A stretch of 46,546 nucleotides of DNA from an uncultured Bacteroidia bacterium (GTDB lineage: Bacteria; Bacteroidota; Bacteroidia; Bacteroidales; CAJPTX01), in NCBI GenBank assembly GCA_938038735.1, contig CALHSW010000052.1, positions 1 through 46,546 on the forward strand, read 5' to 3'. Made by a program: the position numbers and the translations under genes. The notes beneath the pieces were generated by a model. The model was not told the origin of the DNA and searched no databases. It saw nothing but the letters and a program-made list of their open reading frames with translations. Of the stretch, positions 25,615-32,689 are shown in pieces. Every line of letters begins with the position of its first letter. Position 1 is the first letter of the stretch.

Positions 25615-25640
25615 AAAAAAAAAGCTCCCGCGTGGGAGCT
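25615..25640 (-). terminator. Rho-independent terminator built on the tRNA-Val(GAC) 3' end
   Basis: On the minus strand AGCTCCC, a four-base loop and GGGAGCT are followed by nine T. The first arm is the 3' acceptor strand of tRNA-Val(GAC) itself. The hairpin would stop transcription of the tRNA cluster about 30 bases before the helicase start. Confidence 0.8.
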
Positions 25641-25707
25641 ACAGGATTTGAACCTGCGACCTCCTGCATGTCAAGCAGGTGCTCTAAACCAACTGAGCTA
25701 AACTCCC
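25633..25707 (-). tRNA. tRNA-Val (GAC)
   Basis: A 75-base cloverleaf: acceptor GGGAGTT/AGCTCCC, D arm GCTC-GAGC, anticodon stem CCTGC/GCAGG with loop TTGACAT (anticodon GAC), T arm with GGTTCAAATCC. CCA is not encoded. It is the last tRNA of a three-gene cluster, and its acceptor 3' strand doubles as terminator arm. Confidence 0.95.
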
Positions 25708-25838
25708 TAACCGCCTTCCGCACCTCTCAGTGCAAACTCTCACCTCCACCACTTTCCTCCTCCTGTAGAGAGCGTTCTAAACGAAAAGAGCAGCAACCTC
25801 GCCCTCGCCTCACCCTCTTGCGCCTACTTGCCGCTCCG

Positions 25839-25913
25839 TGGGAATAGCAGGATTCGAACCTGCGACCTCATGCGTGTGATGCATGCGCTCTAAACCAGCT
25901 GAGCTATACTCCC
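25839..25913 (-). tRNA. tRNA-Val (CAC)
   Basis: A 75-base cloverleaf: acceptor GGGAGTA/TATTCCC, D arm GCTC-GAGC, anticodon stem CATGC/GCATG with loop ATCACAC (anticodon CAC), T loop TTCGAAT. CCA is not encoded. It is the middle gene of the valine tRNA cluster. Position 32 is A and 38 is C, unusual beside the T32 of its two neighbours. Confidence 0.94.
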
Positions 25914-25954
25914 TTCTAAAACCGCCTCCTACTGTCTCTCACTATCCCTACCCG

Positions 25955-26029
25955 TGGGAACAATAGGACTCGAACCTATGACCCTCTGCGTGTAAAGCAG
26001 ATGCTCTGAACCAACTGAGCTATGCTCCC
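25955..26029 (-). tRNA. tRNA-Val (TAC)
   Basis: A 75-base cloverleaf: acceptor GGGAGCA/TGTTCCC, D arm GCTC-GAGC, anticodon stem TCTGC/GCAGA with loop TTTACAC (anticodon TAC), T loop TTCGAGT. CCA is not encoded. It is the first gene of the cluster, 36 bases from the promoter's -7 element. Confidence 0.95.
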
Positions 26030-26064
26030 TCATTGCCCCGCCTTACCCCTCTCGTTTGCGGTTG

Positions 26065-26094
26065 CAAAGGTACAAACTTTTCACGAATGCGCAA
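26065..26094 (-). promoter_or_regulatory. Promoter of the tRNA-Val cluster
   Basis: On the minus strand TTG (26092-26094) and TACCTTTG (26065-26072) are separated by 19 bases, the Bacteroidetes -33/-7 arrangement. The same TACCTTTG with the same 19-base spacing precedes the tRNA-Gly gene at 42996-43025. Confidence 0.75.
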
Positions 26095-26195
26095 GCACGA
26101 CTCGGAATAAAAATGAATAGTGAACAGTAGTGCAGTCGTAATATACGCTATTAATCAATAGCTTGCGTATCTCACACCCTCTAATAATTCCATAC

Positions 26196-26230
26196 AAAAA
26201 AGGGGTGTTGCCTCGCAGCAACACCCCTTT
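26196..26230 (-). terminator. Terminator after hbd
   Basis: A 13-bp stem, AAAGGGGTGTTGC (26199-26211) with its complement at 26218-26230, is followed on the minus strand by six T. It lies just past the stop of the 3-hydroxybutyryl-CoA dehydrogenase gene and ends the fermentation operon. Confidence 0.85.
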
Positions 26231-26257
26231 CATTTGGGAAACGTTTTCTTCAAACGT

Positions 26258-27106
26258 CTACTTCTTGCTGTAGTCGTAGAAGCCCACTCCGCTCTTGCGT
26301 CCCAGCAACCCCGCACGTACCATCTTACGTAGCAACGGATGCGGACGATACTTAGGATCGCCAAACTCCGTGTATAGTACCTCCATGATGGCCAAGCACA
26401 CGTCAAGACCTATCAGGTCGGCCAACGCCAACGGCCCCATTGGGTGGTTGGCACCTAGCTTCATCGCCTCATCGATCTCCTCTTTGCTCGCTACGCCATC
26501 AGCCAATATCCCTACCCCCTCATTTATCATCGGAATCAAGATACGGTTAACCACAAAGCCTGGCGCCTCGTTGACTGCCACTGGGGTCTTTCCCAAATCC
26601 GCCGCAAACTTCGCCACCTTCTCATAAACCGCATCGCTAGTCAACTGCCCCTTAATCACCTCCACTAGCTTCATCATCGGCACAGGATTGAAAAAGTGCA
26701 TTCCAATTACATCCTGCGGCCTTTTCGTCACAGCCGCTAAAGCTGTAATCGAAAGCGAAGAGGTATTCGTTGCCAGGATGGCCCCAGCCTTGCAAATGCC
26801 ATCCAGCTCCTTGAGAACCTCCTTCTTTATCTCCATGTCCTCGGCAATCGCCTCGATAATCAAATCGGCATCCTTGCAGTCCGCATAATCCTTGGTCGTC
26901 TTGAGCAACGATAACGCCTTGTCGCGCGCCGCGGCATCAATCTTGTTTTTCTCCACCAAGCGATTTAGGTTCTTCTCTATCCCTGCCCTTGACTTATTCA
27001 ACGAGTTATCCGAGCGTCCCTTCTGAAGCACCTCTATACCGTTCTGTAGCAATGTCTGCACAATACCGCTACCCATTGTGCCTGTACCCACAACACAAAT
27101 CTTCAT
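26258..27106 (-). CDS. hbd: 3-hydroxybutyryl-CoA dehydrogenase
   Basis: A 282-residue NAD(P)-dependent enzyme that interconverts acetoacetyl-CoA and 3-hydroxybutyryl-CoA in butyrate metabolism. The Rossmann motif is VGTGTMGSG at the N-terminus. The catalytic His is in GMHFFNPVPMMKLVEVI, and the C-terminal domain has APGFVVNRILIPMINEG and HPMGPLALADLIGLD. Length is that of Clostridium Hbd. It follows crt by 47 bases on the same strand and is the last gene before a strong terminator. The first residues after the nucleotide motif (EVLQKGRSDNSLNKS) lack the usual acidic residue after the second strand, which may mean NADPH use; that is a guess. Confidence 0.95.
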   Translation of the reverse strand: MKICVVGTGTMGSGIVQTLLQNGIEVLQKGRSDNSLNKSRAGIEKNLNRLVEKNKIDAAARDKALSLLKTTKDYADCKDADLIIEAIAEDMEIKKEVLKELDGICKAGAILATNTSSLSITALAAVTKRPQDVIGMHFFNPVPMMKLVEVIKGQLTSDAVYEKVAKFAADLGKTPVAVNEAPGFVVNRILIPMINEGVGILADGVASKEEIDEAMKLGANHPMGPLALADLIGLDVCLAIMEVLYTEFGDPKYRPHPLLRKMVRAGLLGRKSGVGFYDYSKK

Positions 27107-27153
27107 AATCTACTCTCCTATTGTTTTCTCGTGGCACGCCTGCCACGATTCTG

Positions 27154-27936
27154 TTAACGTGCCTTAAACTCCGTTTTACTCTTTGACAAAAACGCCTTCA
27201 TCCCCTCTTTCTGATCCTCAGATGCGAAACAACCTCCAAACTCTGCGCTCTCGAATGCCAACCCTGTGTCGATGTCAGCCTGCAGCCCTCTATGCATCGC
27301 CCTTTTCGCCGCACGCACTGCCAACGGCGCCTTGCTGGCTATCGTCTCCGCCATCTTTAACGCCTCCCCCTCAAGCGCATCAGGTGCATATACAGCATTG
27401 ACCAACCCTATGCGCAACGCCTCTTCGGCACGCACATTCCGCGCTGTAAATAGCAGCTCGGCAGCTACCCCTGTCCCCACGATTCGAGGCAAACGCTGGG
27501 TTCCACCAAAGCCTGGACAAATACCCAGCCCCACTTCCGGCTGCCCGAACACCGCCTTCTCCGATGCAATCCGTACATCGCACGCCATCGCTAACTCGCA
27601 ACCTCCCCCCAATGCGTATCCATTTACAACAGCAATCACCGGCATCGGCAGCTGCTCTAGCTTACGGAACGTCTGCGCCCCTAACTCTCCGAAATCTTGT
27701 CCTTCTCGCACATTCATGGGCGCCATTGCCTTAATATCGGCCCCCGCCACGAACGCCTTACCAACCCCTGTAAGCAGCACTGCACGCACAGTGCTATCCG
27801 TACGAAGTTCGTCAAAACACTTCCCAAGCTCGCCGAGCAGCTCCGCATCCAACGCATTCAGTGCCTCCGGCCGATTTATCATCACCTGCCGCACCCCCGC
27901 ACTCAAGTCGCACACCTTTAGCCACCTATACTCCAT
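27154..27936 (-). CDS. crt: Enoyl-CoA hydratase/crotonase
   Basis: A 260-residue crotonase-fold protein that hydrates crotonyl-CoA to 3-hydroxybutyryl-CoA. Oxyanion-hole segments are AFVAGADIKAM and NGYALGGGCELAMACD; the two catalytic glutamates are in GGGCELAMA and PEVGLGICPGFGGTQRL. C-terminal helices end KEGMKAFLSK. With hbd downstream it forms the acetoacetyl-CoA/crotonyl-CoA part of the pathway. A terminator lies between it and etfA (27974-28010), so this pair is expressed either by read-through or from its own promoter, which I could not identify. Confidence 0.94.
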   Translation of the reverse strand: MEYRWLKVCDLSAGVRQVMINRPEALNALDAELLGELGKCFDELRTDSTVRAVLLTGVGKAFVAGADIKAMAPMNVREGQDFGELGAQTFRKLEQLPMPVIAVVNGYALGGGCELAMACDVRIASEKAVFGQPEVGLGICPGFGGTQRLPRIVGTGVAAELLFTARNVRAEEALRIGLVNAVYAPDALEGEALKMAETIASKAPLAVRAAKRAMHRGLQADIDTGLAFESAEFGGCFASEDQKEGMKAFLSKSKTEFKAR

Positions 27937-27973
27937 CGTTTCCTCCTTCCTTTTCTCTACTCTGCTTCCCTAC

Positions 27974-28010
27974 AAAAAAGCCCCTTCCTCGTTTGCACAA
28001 AGAAGGGGCT
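27974..28010 (-). terminator. Internal terminator between etfA and crt
   Basis: AGCCCCTTC (27979-27987) pairs with GAAGGGGCT (28002-28010), and on the minus strand six T follow. It lies 9 bases past the etfA stop, splitting the fermentation cluster into kamD...etfA and crt-hbd. Confidence 0.85.
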
Positions 28011-28018
28011 CCAATTCA

Positions 28019-29035
28019 CTATTTTGAATTCCTTTCGGCACGTAGCTTCTCCAAACGCTCCGTCAGCAACGGAACAATCTTATGAAGATCTCCCACTATG
28101 CCAAGATCCGCCACGTTGAATATCGGGGCCTCCTTATCCTTGTTCACCGCAATGATATAGTCTGACTCCTCCATCCCCGCCAAGTGCTGGATGGCGCCGG
28201 AGATACCCAATGCGAAGTACGCTCCCGGACGCACCGTCTTCCCCGTCTGCCCCACCTGCACATCGTGCGGCATGATACCCGCATCCACCATGGAACGTGA
28301 CGATGACACCTGAGCATTTATCACCTTCGCCAACGCCTCTAGCTTCGCAAAGCCCTCCTTCGACCCAACGCCACGCCCTCCCGATACCAAGATGTTCGCC
28401 TCGGTGATATCCATCTTCGTCTTTGGACGCACCACCTCTTCAACAACGCGAGCTTTAAACTTTGACCTGTCAAACTTCACGTTGAACTTCTCTACTGTAC
28501 CCTTACGCGACTCGTCCTTCGGCAACTTGCGCATCACGCCAGGACGCACCGTCGACATCTGTGGACGATGATCGCTACAGATAATCGTCGCCATGAGGTT
28601 ACCCCCAAACGCCGGACGAGTCATCATCAAATTACCATCCTCGCCTATGGCCAACCCCGTGCAGTCCGCCGTCAACCCCGTCACCACGCGCGCCGAGAGC
28701 CGTGGCCCAAGGTCTCGCCCTATCGTTGTTGCGCCAAACAGCACTGCGTAGGGCTTCTTAGCCTTGATCACTTGGTCGATAGCCTGTGCGTACTGCTCCG
28801 TCAGATAGGTTTCAAGCTCTTCGGTGTCAACTAGCACTACGCCATCCGCGCCATGCGCTATCAGCACCTTCGCCTCTTCCTCCACCTTGTGGCCTAGCAG
28901 CATGGCGTACACCTTTTGGTTCGAAGAATCGGCCAGCTCGCGCGCCTTGCCAATTAGCTCCAACGCTACATTCTGCACCTTCCCGTGCCGCTGCTCAGCG
29001 AACACGTATATGTCTTTATACTGACTAATATCCAT
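28019..29035 (-). CDS. etfA: Electron transfer flavoprotein alpha subunit
   Basis: A 338-residue protein that with EtfB carries electrons between flavin dehydrogenases and the respiratory or ferredoxin pool. The C-terminal FAD-binding domain is clear: LVSGGRGVGSKEGF, SSSRSMVDAG, then VGQTGKTVRPGAYFALGISG and AIQHLAGMEESDYIIAVNKD. The gene follows etfB with two bases between them. Next to a butyryl-CoA dehydrogenase-like gene, the pair may form a Bcd-Etf complex, possibly bifurcating as in clostridia; sequence reading alone cannot establish bifurcation. Confidence 0.96.
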   Translation of the reverse strand: MDISQYKDIYVFAEQRHGKVQNVALELIGKARELADSSNQKVYAMLLGHKVEEEAKVLIAHGADGVVLVDTEELETYLTEQYAQAIDQVIKAKKPYAVLFGATTIGRDLGPRLSARVVTGLTADCTGLAIGEDGNLMMTRPAFGGNLMATIICSDHRPQMSTVRPGVMRKLPKDESRKGTVEKFNVKFDRSKFKARVVEEVVRPKTKMDITEANILVSGGRGVGSKEGFAKLEALAKVINAQVSSSRSMVDAGIMPHDVQVGQTGKTVRPGAYFALGISGAIQHLAGMEESDYIIAVNKDKEAPIFNVADLGIVGDLHKIVPLLTERLEKLRAERNSK

Positions 29036-29037
29036 GG

Positions 29038-29820
29038 CTAGATGATGAATTTTTCTTGCAACTTCTCTACAATCAAATCTACGGCCTCCTCGGGGGTTAA
29101 CTCATGCACCTCGCCTGCCGCCTTTGCGCCTTTAGTGAACGACTTTGCCACGCGCGTCGGGGACCCTTTCAAACCGAGTTTCGCCTCGTCAACATCAATA
29201 TTGTCTGCGTTCCACACATTGACCTCCTTGTCGTACGCCTCCATGATGCCACGAATGTTCATGTAGCGTGCCTCCTTCACAGGAGTTACTGCCGTGAGCA
29301 CGCACGGAAGCTGAACCTCCACCATCTGATACCCCTCCTCGGTGGCCTTCTTGCATGTCACCTTATCCTTGCCATTGTAGGTCAACGCCTCAACGTACGA
29401 CACCTGCGGCAATCCCAAATGCTCCGCGATCTGGGGCCCCACCTGCGCCGTGTCTCCATCGATAGCCTGACGCCCCGTGATAATCAAGTCGTAATCCAAC
29501 CGGCGCAGCGCGCCCGCAATGGCATTTGAAGTGGCCAACGTATCCGCCCCTGCGAAACGGCGATCGCTCAAGTGGTACGCATGATCCGCGCCCATGGCGA
29601 ACGCCTCGCGTAGCATATCATCGGCCTGAGGTGGTCCCATCGTCACCACCGTCACATCCGCACCGAACTCGTCCTTCAGCCGCAATGCCATTTCAAGCCC
29701 GCCCTTATCGTCAGGGTTCATAATGCTCGGAACGCCCTCGCGGATAATGGTACCCTTCACTGGGTCTATCTTCACCTCAGTTGTGTCAGGCACCTGCTTT
29801 ATGCAAACTATAATTTTCAT
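29038..29820 (-). CDS. etfB: Electron transfer flavoprotein beta subunit
   Basis: A 260-residue protein with the EtfB layout: MKIIVCIKQVPDT, then PDDKGGLEMALRLKDEFGAD, a nucleotide-binding region VVTMGPPQADDMLREAFAMG and ADHAYHLSDRRFAGADTLAT, followed by GRQAIDGDTAQVGPQIAEHL and a C-terminal arm that embraces EtfA. It lies 40 bases after the acyl-CoA dehydrogenase gene and two bases before etfA, so all three are one transcriptional unit. Confidence 0.96.
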   Translation of the reverse strand: MKIIVCIKQVPDTTEVKIDPVKGTIIREGVPSIMNPDDKGGLEMALRLKDEFGADVTVVTMGPPQADDMLREAFAMGADHAYHLSDRRFAGADTLATSNAIAGALRRLDYDLIITGRQAIDGDTAQVGPQIAEHLGLPQVSYVEALTYNGKDKVTCKKATEEGYQMVEVQLPCVLTAVTPVKEARYMNIRGIMEAYDKEVNVWNADNIDVDEAKLGLKGSPTRVAKSFTKGAKAAGEVHELTPEEAVDLIVEKLQEKFII

Positions 29821-29860
29821 GTCTAATTTCTCCTGCCTTTTATGATTGCGCCCAACATGG

Positions 29861-31000
29861 CTACCGCAACAACGATCCCCCGATTACCATGCGCTGCACC
29901 TCCGAGGTGCCCTCATATATCTCCGTAATCTTCGCATCGCGCATCATGCGCTCCACGGGGTACTCACGCGTATACCCATAACCGCCGAACAGCTGTACAA
30001 CCTTTGTGGTGACGTGCATTGCCGTCTCCGCCGCAAACAGCTTACAGTAGGCTGCATCCACCGTATACGGCAGCTGCATATCCTTTTTCCACGCCGCCCG
30101 ACGCACCAGCAGCCGCGCCGCCTCCACCGCGGTCTGCAAATCTGCAATCTGGAACTGCGTATTTTGGAACTTAGCCAACGGCCTCCCGAACTGCTTACGC
30201 TCCTTCACGTACTGAATTACCTCATCCATTGCCCCCTGCGCAATGCCAACCGCTTGCGAGGCTATACCGATACGTCCTCCATCAAGCGTCTTCATGGCAA
30301 TATTGAATCCCTTACCCTCTTTACCGAGAAGATTTTCCTTAGGTACGATGCAATCCTCAAAAATCAGCTCGCACGTTGCCGACCCTCGGATCCCCATCTT
30401 CTTCTCCTCCTTGCCAACCGAGAAGCCCGGCATACCCTTCTCCACTATGAAAGCAGAGATACCCTTTGTGCCGAGACTCCTATCGGTCATCGCCATCACG
30501 ATGAACACGTGCGCTTTAGAGGCGTTGGTGATAAAAATCTTTGACCCATTAATCACATAGTGGTCGCCATCTAGCACGGCCGTGGTCTGCTGCGCCGACG
30601 CATCGGTACCCGCATTGGGCTCCGTCAAACCGAACGCACCGAGCCATTCCCCCGAACACAGCTTGGGTAGATACTTCTTACGCTGCTCCTCTGTACCCAG
30701 CTCGTAGATCGGGTTGGCGCAAAGGGACGTGTGCGCCGACACCACCACTCCAGTAGTGGCACACACCCGCGACAACTCCTCCACCGCCATCGAGTAGAGT
30801 TGGTTCGTACCGCCCATGCCGCCGTACTCCACCGGGAACGGAATCCCGAAAAAGCCCAGCTTGGCCATCTTCGCCACATTCTCCTCCGGGAAACGCTCCT
30901 GCTCATCCACTTCCGCCGCCAGAGGCTTCACCTCATTCTGGGCGAACGACCGTACCATCTGCAAAAACAGCTGCTCGGTCTTTGACAATGAAAAATCCAT
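29861..31000 (-). CDS. Short-chain acyl-CoA (butyryl-CoA) dehydrogenase
   Basis: A 379-residue FAD enzyme reducing crotonyl-CoA to butyryl-CoA (or the reverse). Signatures are AFGLTEPNAGTDASAQQT, YVINGSKIFITNA, the FAD region QFGRPLAKFQNTQFQIADL, QLFGGYGYTREYPVERMMRD and the catalytic base Glu363 in IYEGTSEVQR, the position used by short-chain enzymes such as SCAD and clostridial Bcd. Neighbouring etfBA supply the electron carrier and the CoA-transferase beta subunit lies upstream. Substrate is inferred from context. Confidence 0.94.
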   Translation of the reverse strand: MDFSLSKTEQLFLQMVRSFAQNEVKPLAAEVDEQERFPEENVAKMAKLGFFGIPFPVEYGGMGGTNQLYSMAVEELSRVCATTGVVVSAHTSLCANPIYELGTEEQRKKYLPKLCSGEWLGAFGLTEPNAGTDASAQQTTAVLDGDHYVINGSKIFITNASKAHVFIVMAMTDRSLGTKGISAFIVEKGMPGFSVGKEEKKMGIRGSATCELIFEDCIVPKENLLGKEGKGFNIAMKTLDGGRIGIASQAVGIAQGAMDEVIQYVKERKQFGRPLAKFQNTQFQIADLQTAVEAARLLVRRAAWKKDMQLPYTVDAAYCKLFAAETAMHVTTKVVQLFGGYGYTREYPVERMMRDAKITEIYEGTSEVQRMVIGGSLLR

Positions 31001-31060
31001 CTCGTCCTATCTTTTAATATACACCCTCTTTTACCACCTGCTTACCCTAGCCCCGACGCC

Positions 31061-31717
31061 TTACGCCATCGCCTTCATATCGGGCGGAAATATCAAATGC
31101 GCCTCCGTTGCGGCTTGCACATCCTCCTTCGTGAACTCCGCATTCAACTCACGCACCACGAGCCCTTCCTTCGTTACCTCAATAACGCACATCTCCGTTA
31201 CAATGAGGTTCACCTGCCCTGCCGCTGTCAATGGGAGCGTGCACTCCTTCAGAATCTTCGCCCGCCCCTTGGCCGTATGCTCCATGGCCAATATCACCTT
31301 GCGCGTGCCGTTCAGCAAATCCATGGCGCCACCCATGCCGGGTGCCATCTTGCCCGGAATAATCCAGTTGGCCAAATTGCCCTTCTCGTCCACCTGCAGT
31401 GCGCCGAGCACGCTCACGTCAACATGACCGCCTCGTATCACCCCGAATGACGTAGCGCTATCAAACGTTGCGGCATTGGGCATCGCGGTGACAAAACCAC
31501 CGCCCGCATTGACGAATTCCGGGTCTTCTTTCCCCTTTTCGGGCTCCGCCCCCATGCCGATCATACCATTCTCTGACTGAAGCATTACGTGCACCCCTTC
31601 AGGAAGGTAGTTAGGCACCATCGTGGGTAGCCCTATGCCCAAGTTCACCACATCGCCATCCTTCAACTCGCGCGCCACACGCTTCGCGATCGTCTCTCGC
31701 ATCTGCTGTTTATCCAT
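31061..31717 (-). CDS. Butyrate/acetoacetate CoA-transferase, beta subunit
   Basis: A 218-residue protein from ATG 31717. The frame is open to 31780, but GGAGAAAAGGGC precedes this ATG and it gives the standard length and N-terminus (MDKQQMRETIAKRVARELKD). Signatures of the AtoA/CtfB family are GDVVNLGIGLPTMVPNYLPE, the catalytic Glu49 in LQSENGMIGMG, RGGHVDVSVLGALQVDEKGN and PGKMAPGMGGAMDLLNGTRK. It moves CoA between butyrate, acetate and acetoacetate, but needs an alpha subunit that is not in the window. It sits between kamE and the acyl-CoA dehydrogenase gene. Confidence 0.95.
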   Translation of the reverse strand: MDKQQMRETIAKRVARELKDGDVVNLGIGLPTMVPNYLPEGVHVMLQSENGMIGMGAEPEKGKEDPEFVNAGGGFVTAMPNAATFDSATSFGVIRGGHVDVSVLGALQVDEKGNLANWIIPGKMAPGMGGAMDLLNGTRKVILAMEHTAKGRAKILKECTLPLTAAGQVNLIVTEMCVIEVTKEGLVVRELNAEFTKEDVQAATEAHLIFPPDMKAMA

Positions 31718-31784
31718 TGCCCTTTTCTCCTTATGCTTACTTTTACCCGTATTTCTCTTTCCCTGCGCCCCGCATGCCATACTC

Positions 31785-32594
31785 TTAGTCTCGTAGCCCC
31801 TTTATTCCCGCTTGCTTACGCCGATCAAGCTCTTGCACCACGAACGATGCCACATCGTCTGCGTACGTATTCGCGCCGAAGCCCGCGTCGTAGCCCAGCT
31901 CCTTTGCCAGCTCATGCGTTATGCGCGGGCCGCCGCACACGAGCACCACCTTGTCCCGAAGCCCCTCCGCTTCAAGCATCTCCACAAGCTCCGTCATATT
32001 CTTGATGTGCACATCCTTCTGCGTCACCGTCTGCGACACCAGCAGCACGTCCGCCTTTAGCTCCAGAGCCTTCGCGATGAACTCCTCGTTGAGTACCTGG
32101 CTGCCCATGTTCAGAGCGTCTATCATCTCGTAGCGTTCCAACCCGTAGTGACCGGCAAAGCCCTTCATGTTCATGATGGCATCTATGCCCACCGTATGCG
32201 CATCCGTACCTGTGCTCGCACCTATAATCACCAAATGCCGCCCGAAATGCTCCTCAATAAACTTATCCGTCTCCTCCATCGACCACACCGTCGACTCCAC
32301 CTTCGGCACGTATATGTCCTTATAATTCACATCGTGCGTTGTGCTGCCGTAGCAGTTAAAGAACGTAAAGCCTTTGGTCAACTCCTTGCTAAACACCACC
32401 ATCGGATTGGTAAAACCCATCTCCTTCAGCAAAAGCTTCGCCGCCTCTTCAGCCTCAGCGCCCGGGGGCACCGGCAGCGTGAAGCTCAGCTGCACCTTCC
32501 CATCATTCATTGTGTCGCCGTAGGGCTTCACCTTGGTGAGGTCTAGGGTCTTGTCAAAATCCTTCTCCTCCATTGAATACAGTCCACCGCTCAT
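31785..32594 (-). CDS. kamE: Lysine 5,6-aminomutase beta subunit
   Basis: A 269-residue adenosylcobalamin- and PLP-binding subunit. With KamD it shifts the amino group of beta-lysine (or D-lysine) from C6 to C5. The B12 motif DxHxxG is DAHTVG, whose His is residue 133, and eleven residues on is Lys144 (IMNMKGF), the PLP Schiff-base lysine; both numbers equal those of the Clostridium sticklandii enzyme as I recall it. The C-terminal Rossmann part has LLVSQTVTQKDVHIKN and VLVCGGPRITHELAKELGYD. It follows kamD by 95 bases. Confidence 0.96.
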   Translation of the reverse strand: MSGGLYSMEEKDFDKTLDLTKVKPYGDTMNDGKVQLSFTLPVPPGAEAEEAAKLLLKEMGFTNPMVVFSKELTKGFTFFNCYGSTTHDVNYKDIYVPKVESTVWSMEETDKFIEEHFGRHLVIIGASTGTDAHTVGIDAIMNMKGFAGHYGLERYEMIDALNMGSQVLNEEFIAKALELKADVLLVSQTVTQKDVHIKNMTELVEMLEAEGLRDKVVLVCGGPRITHELAKELGYDAGFGANTYADDVASFVVQELDRRKQAGIKGLRD

Positions 32595-32689
32595 CGCCTA
32601 TCGCTCCTCTTTGTTGTTTCGCTTTACCTTTACTAACTGTAGCCCCATCGCTCTTTTTCCCTGCATCCTCATAGCACCCTGCTCCACCG

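Noticed and set aside
25633..26029. Reading the first cluster tRNA as tRNA-Asp
   Set aside because: The loop is TTGACAT, so the anticodon is GAC (valine); aspartate would need GTC.
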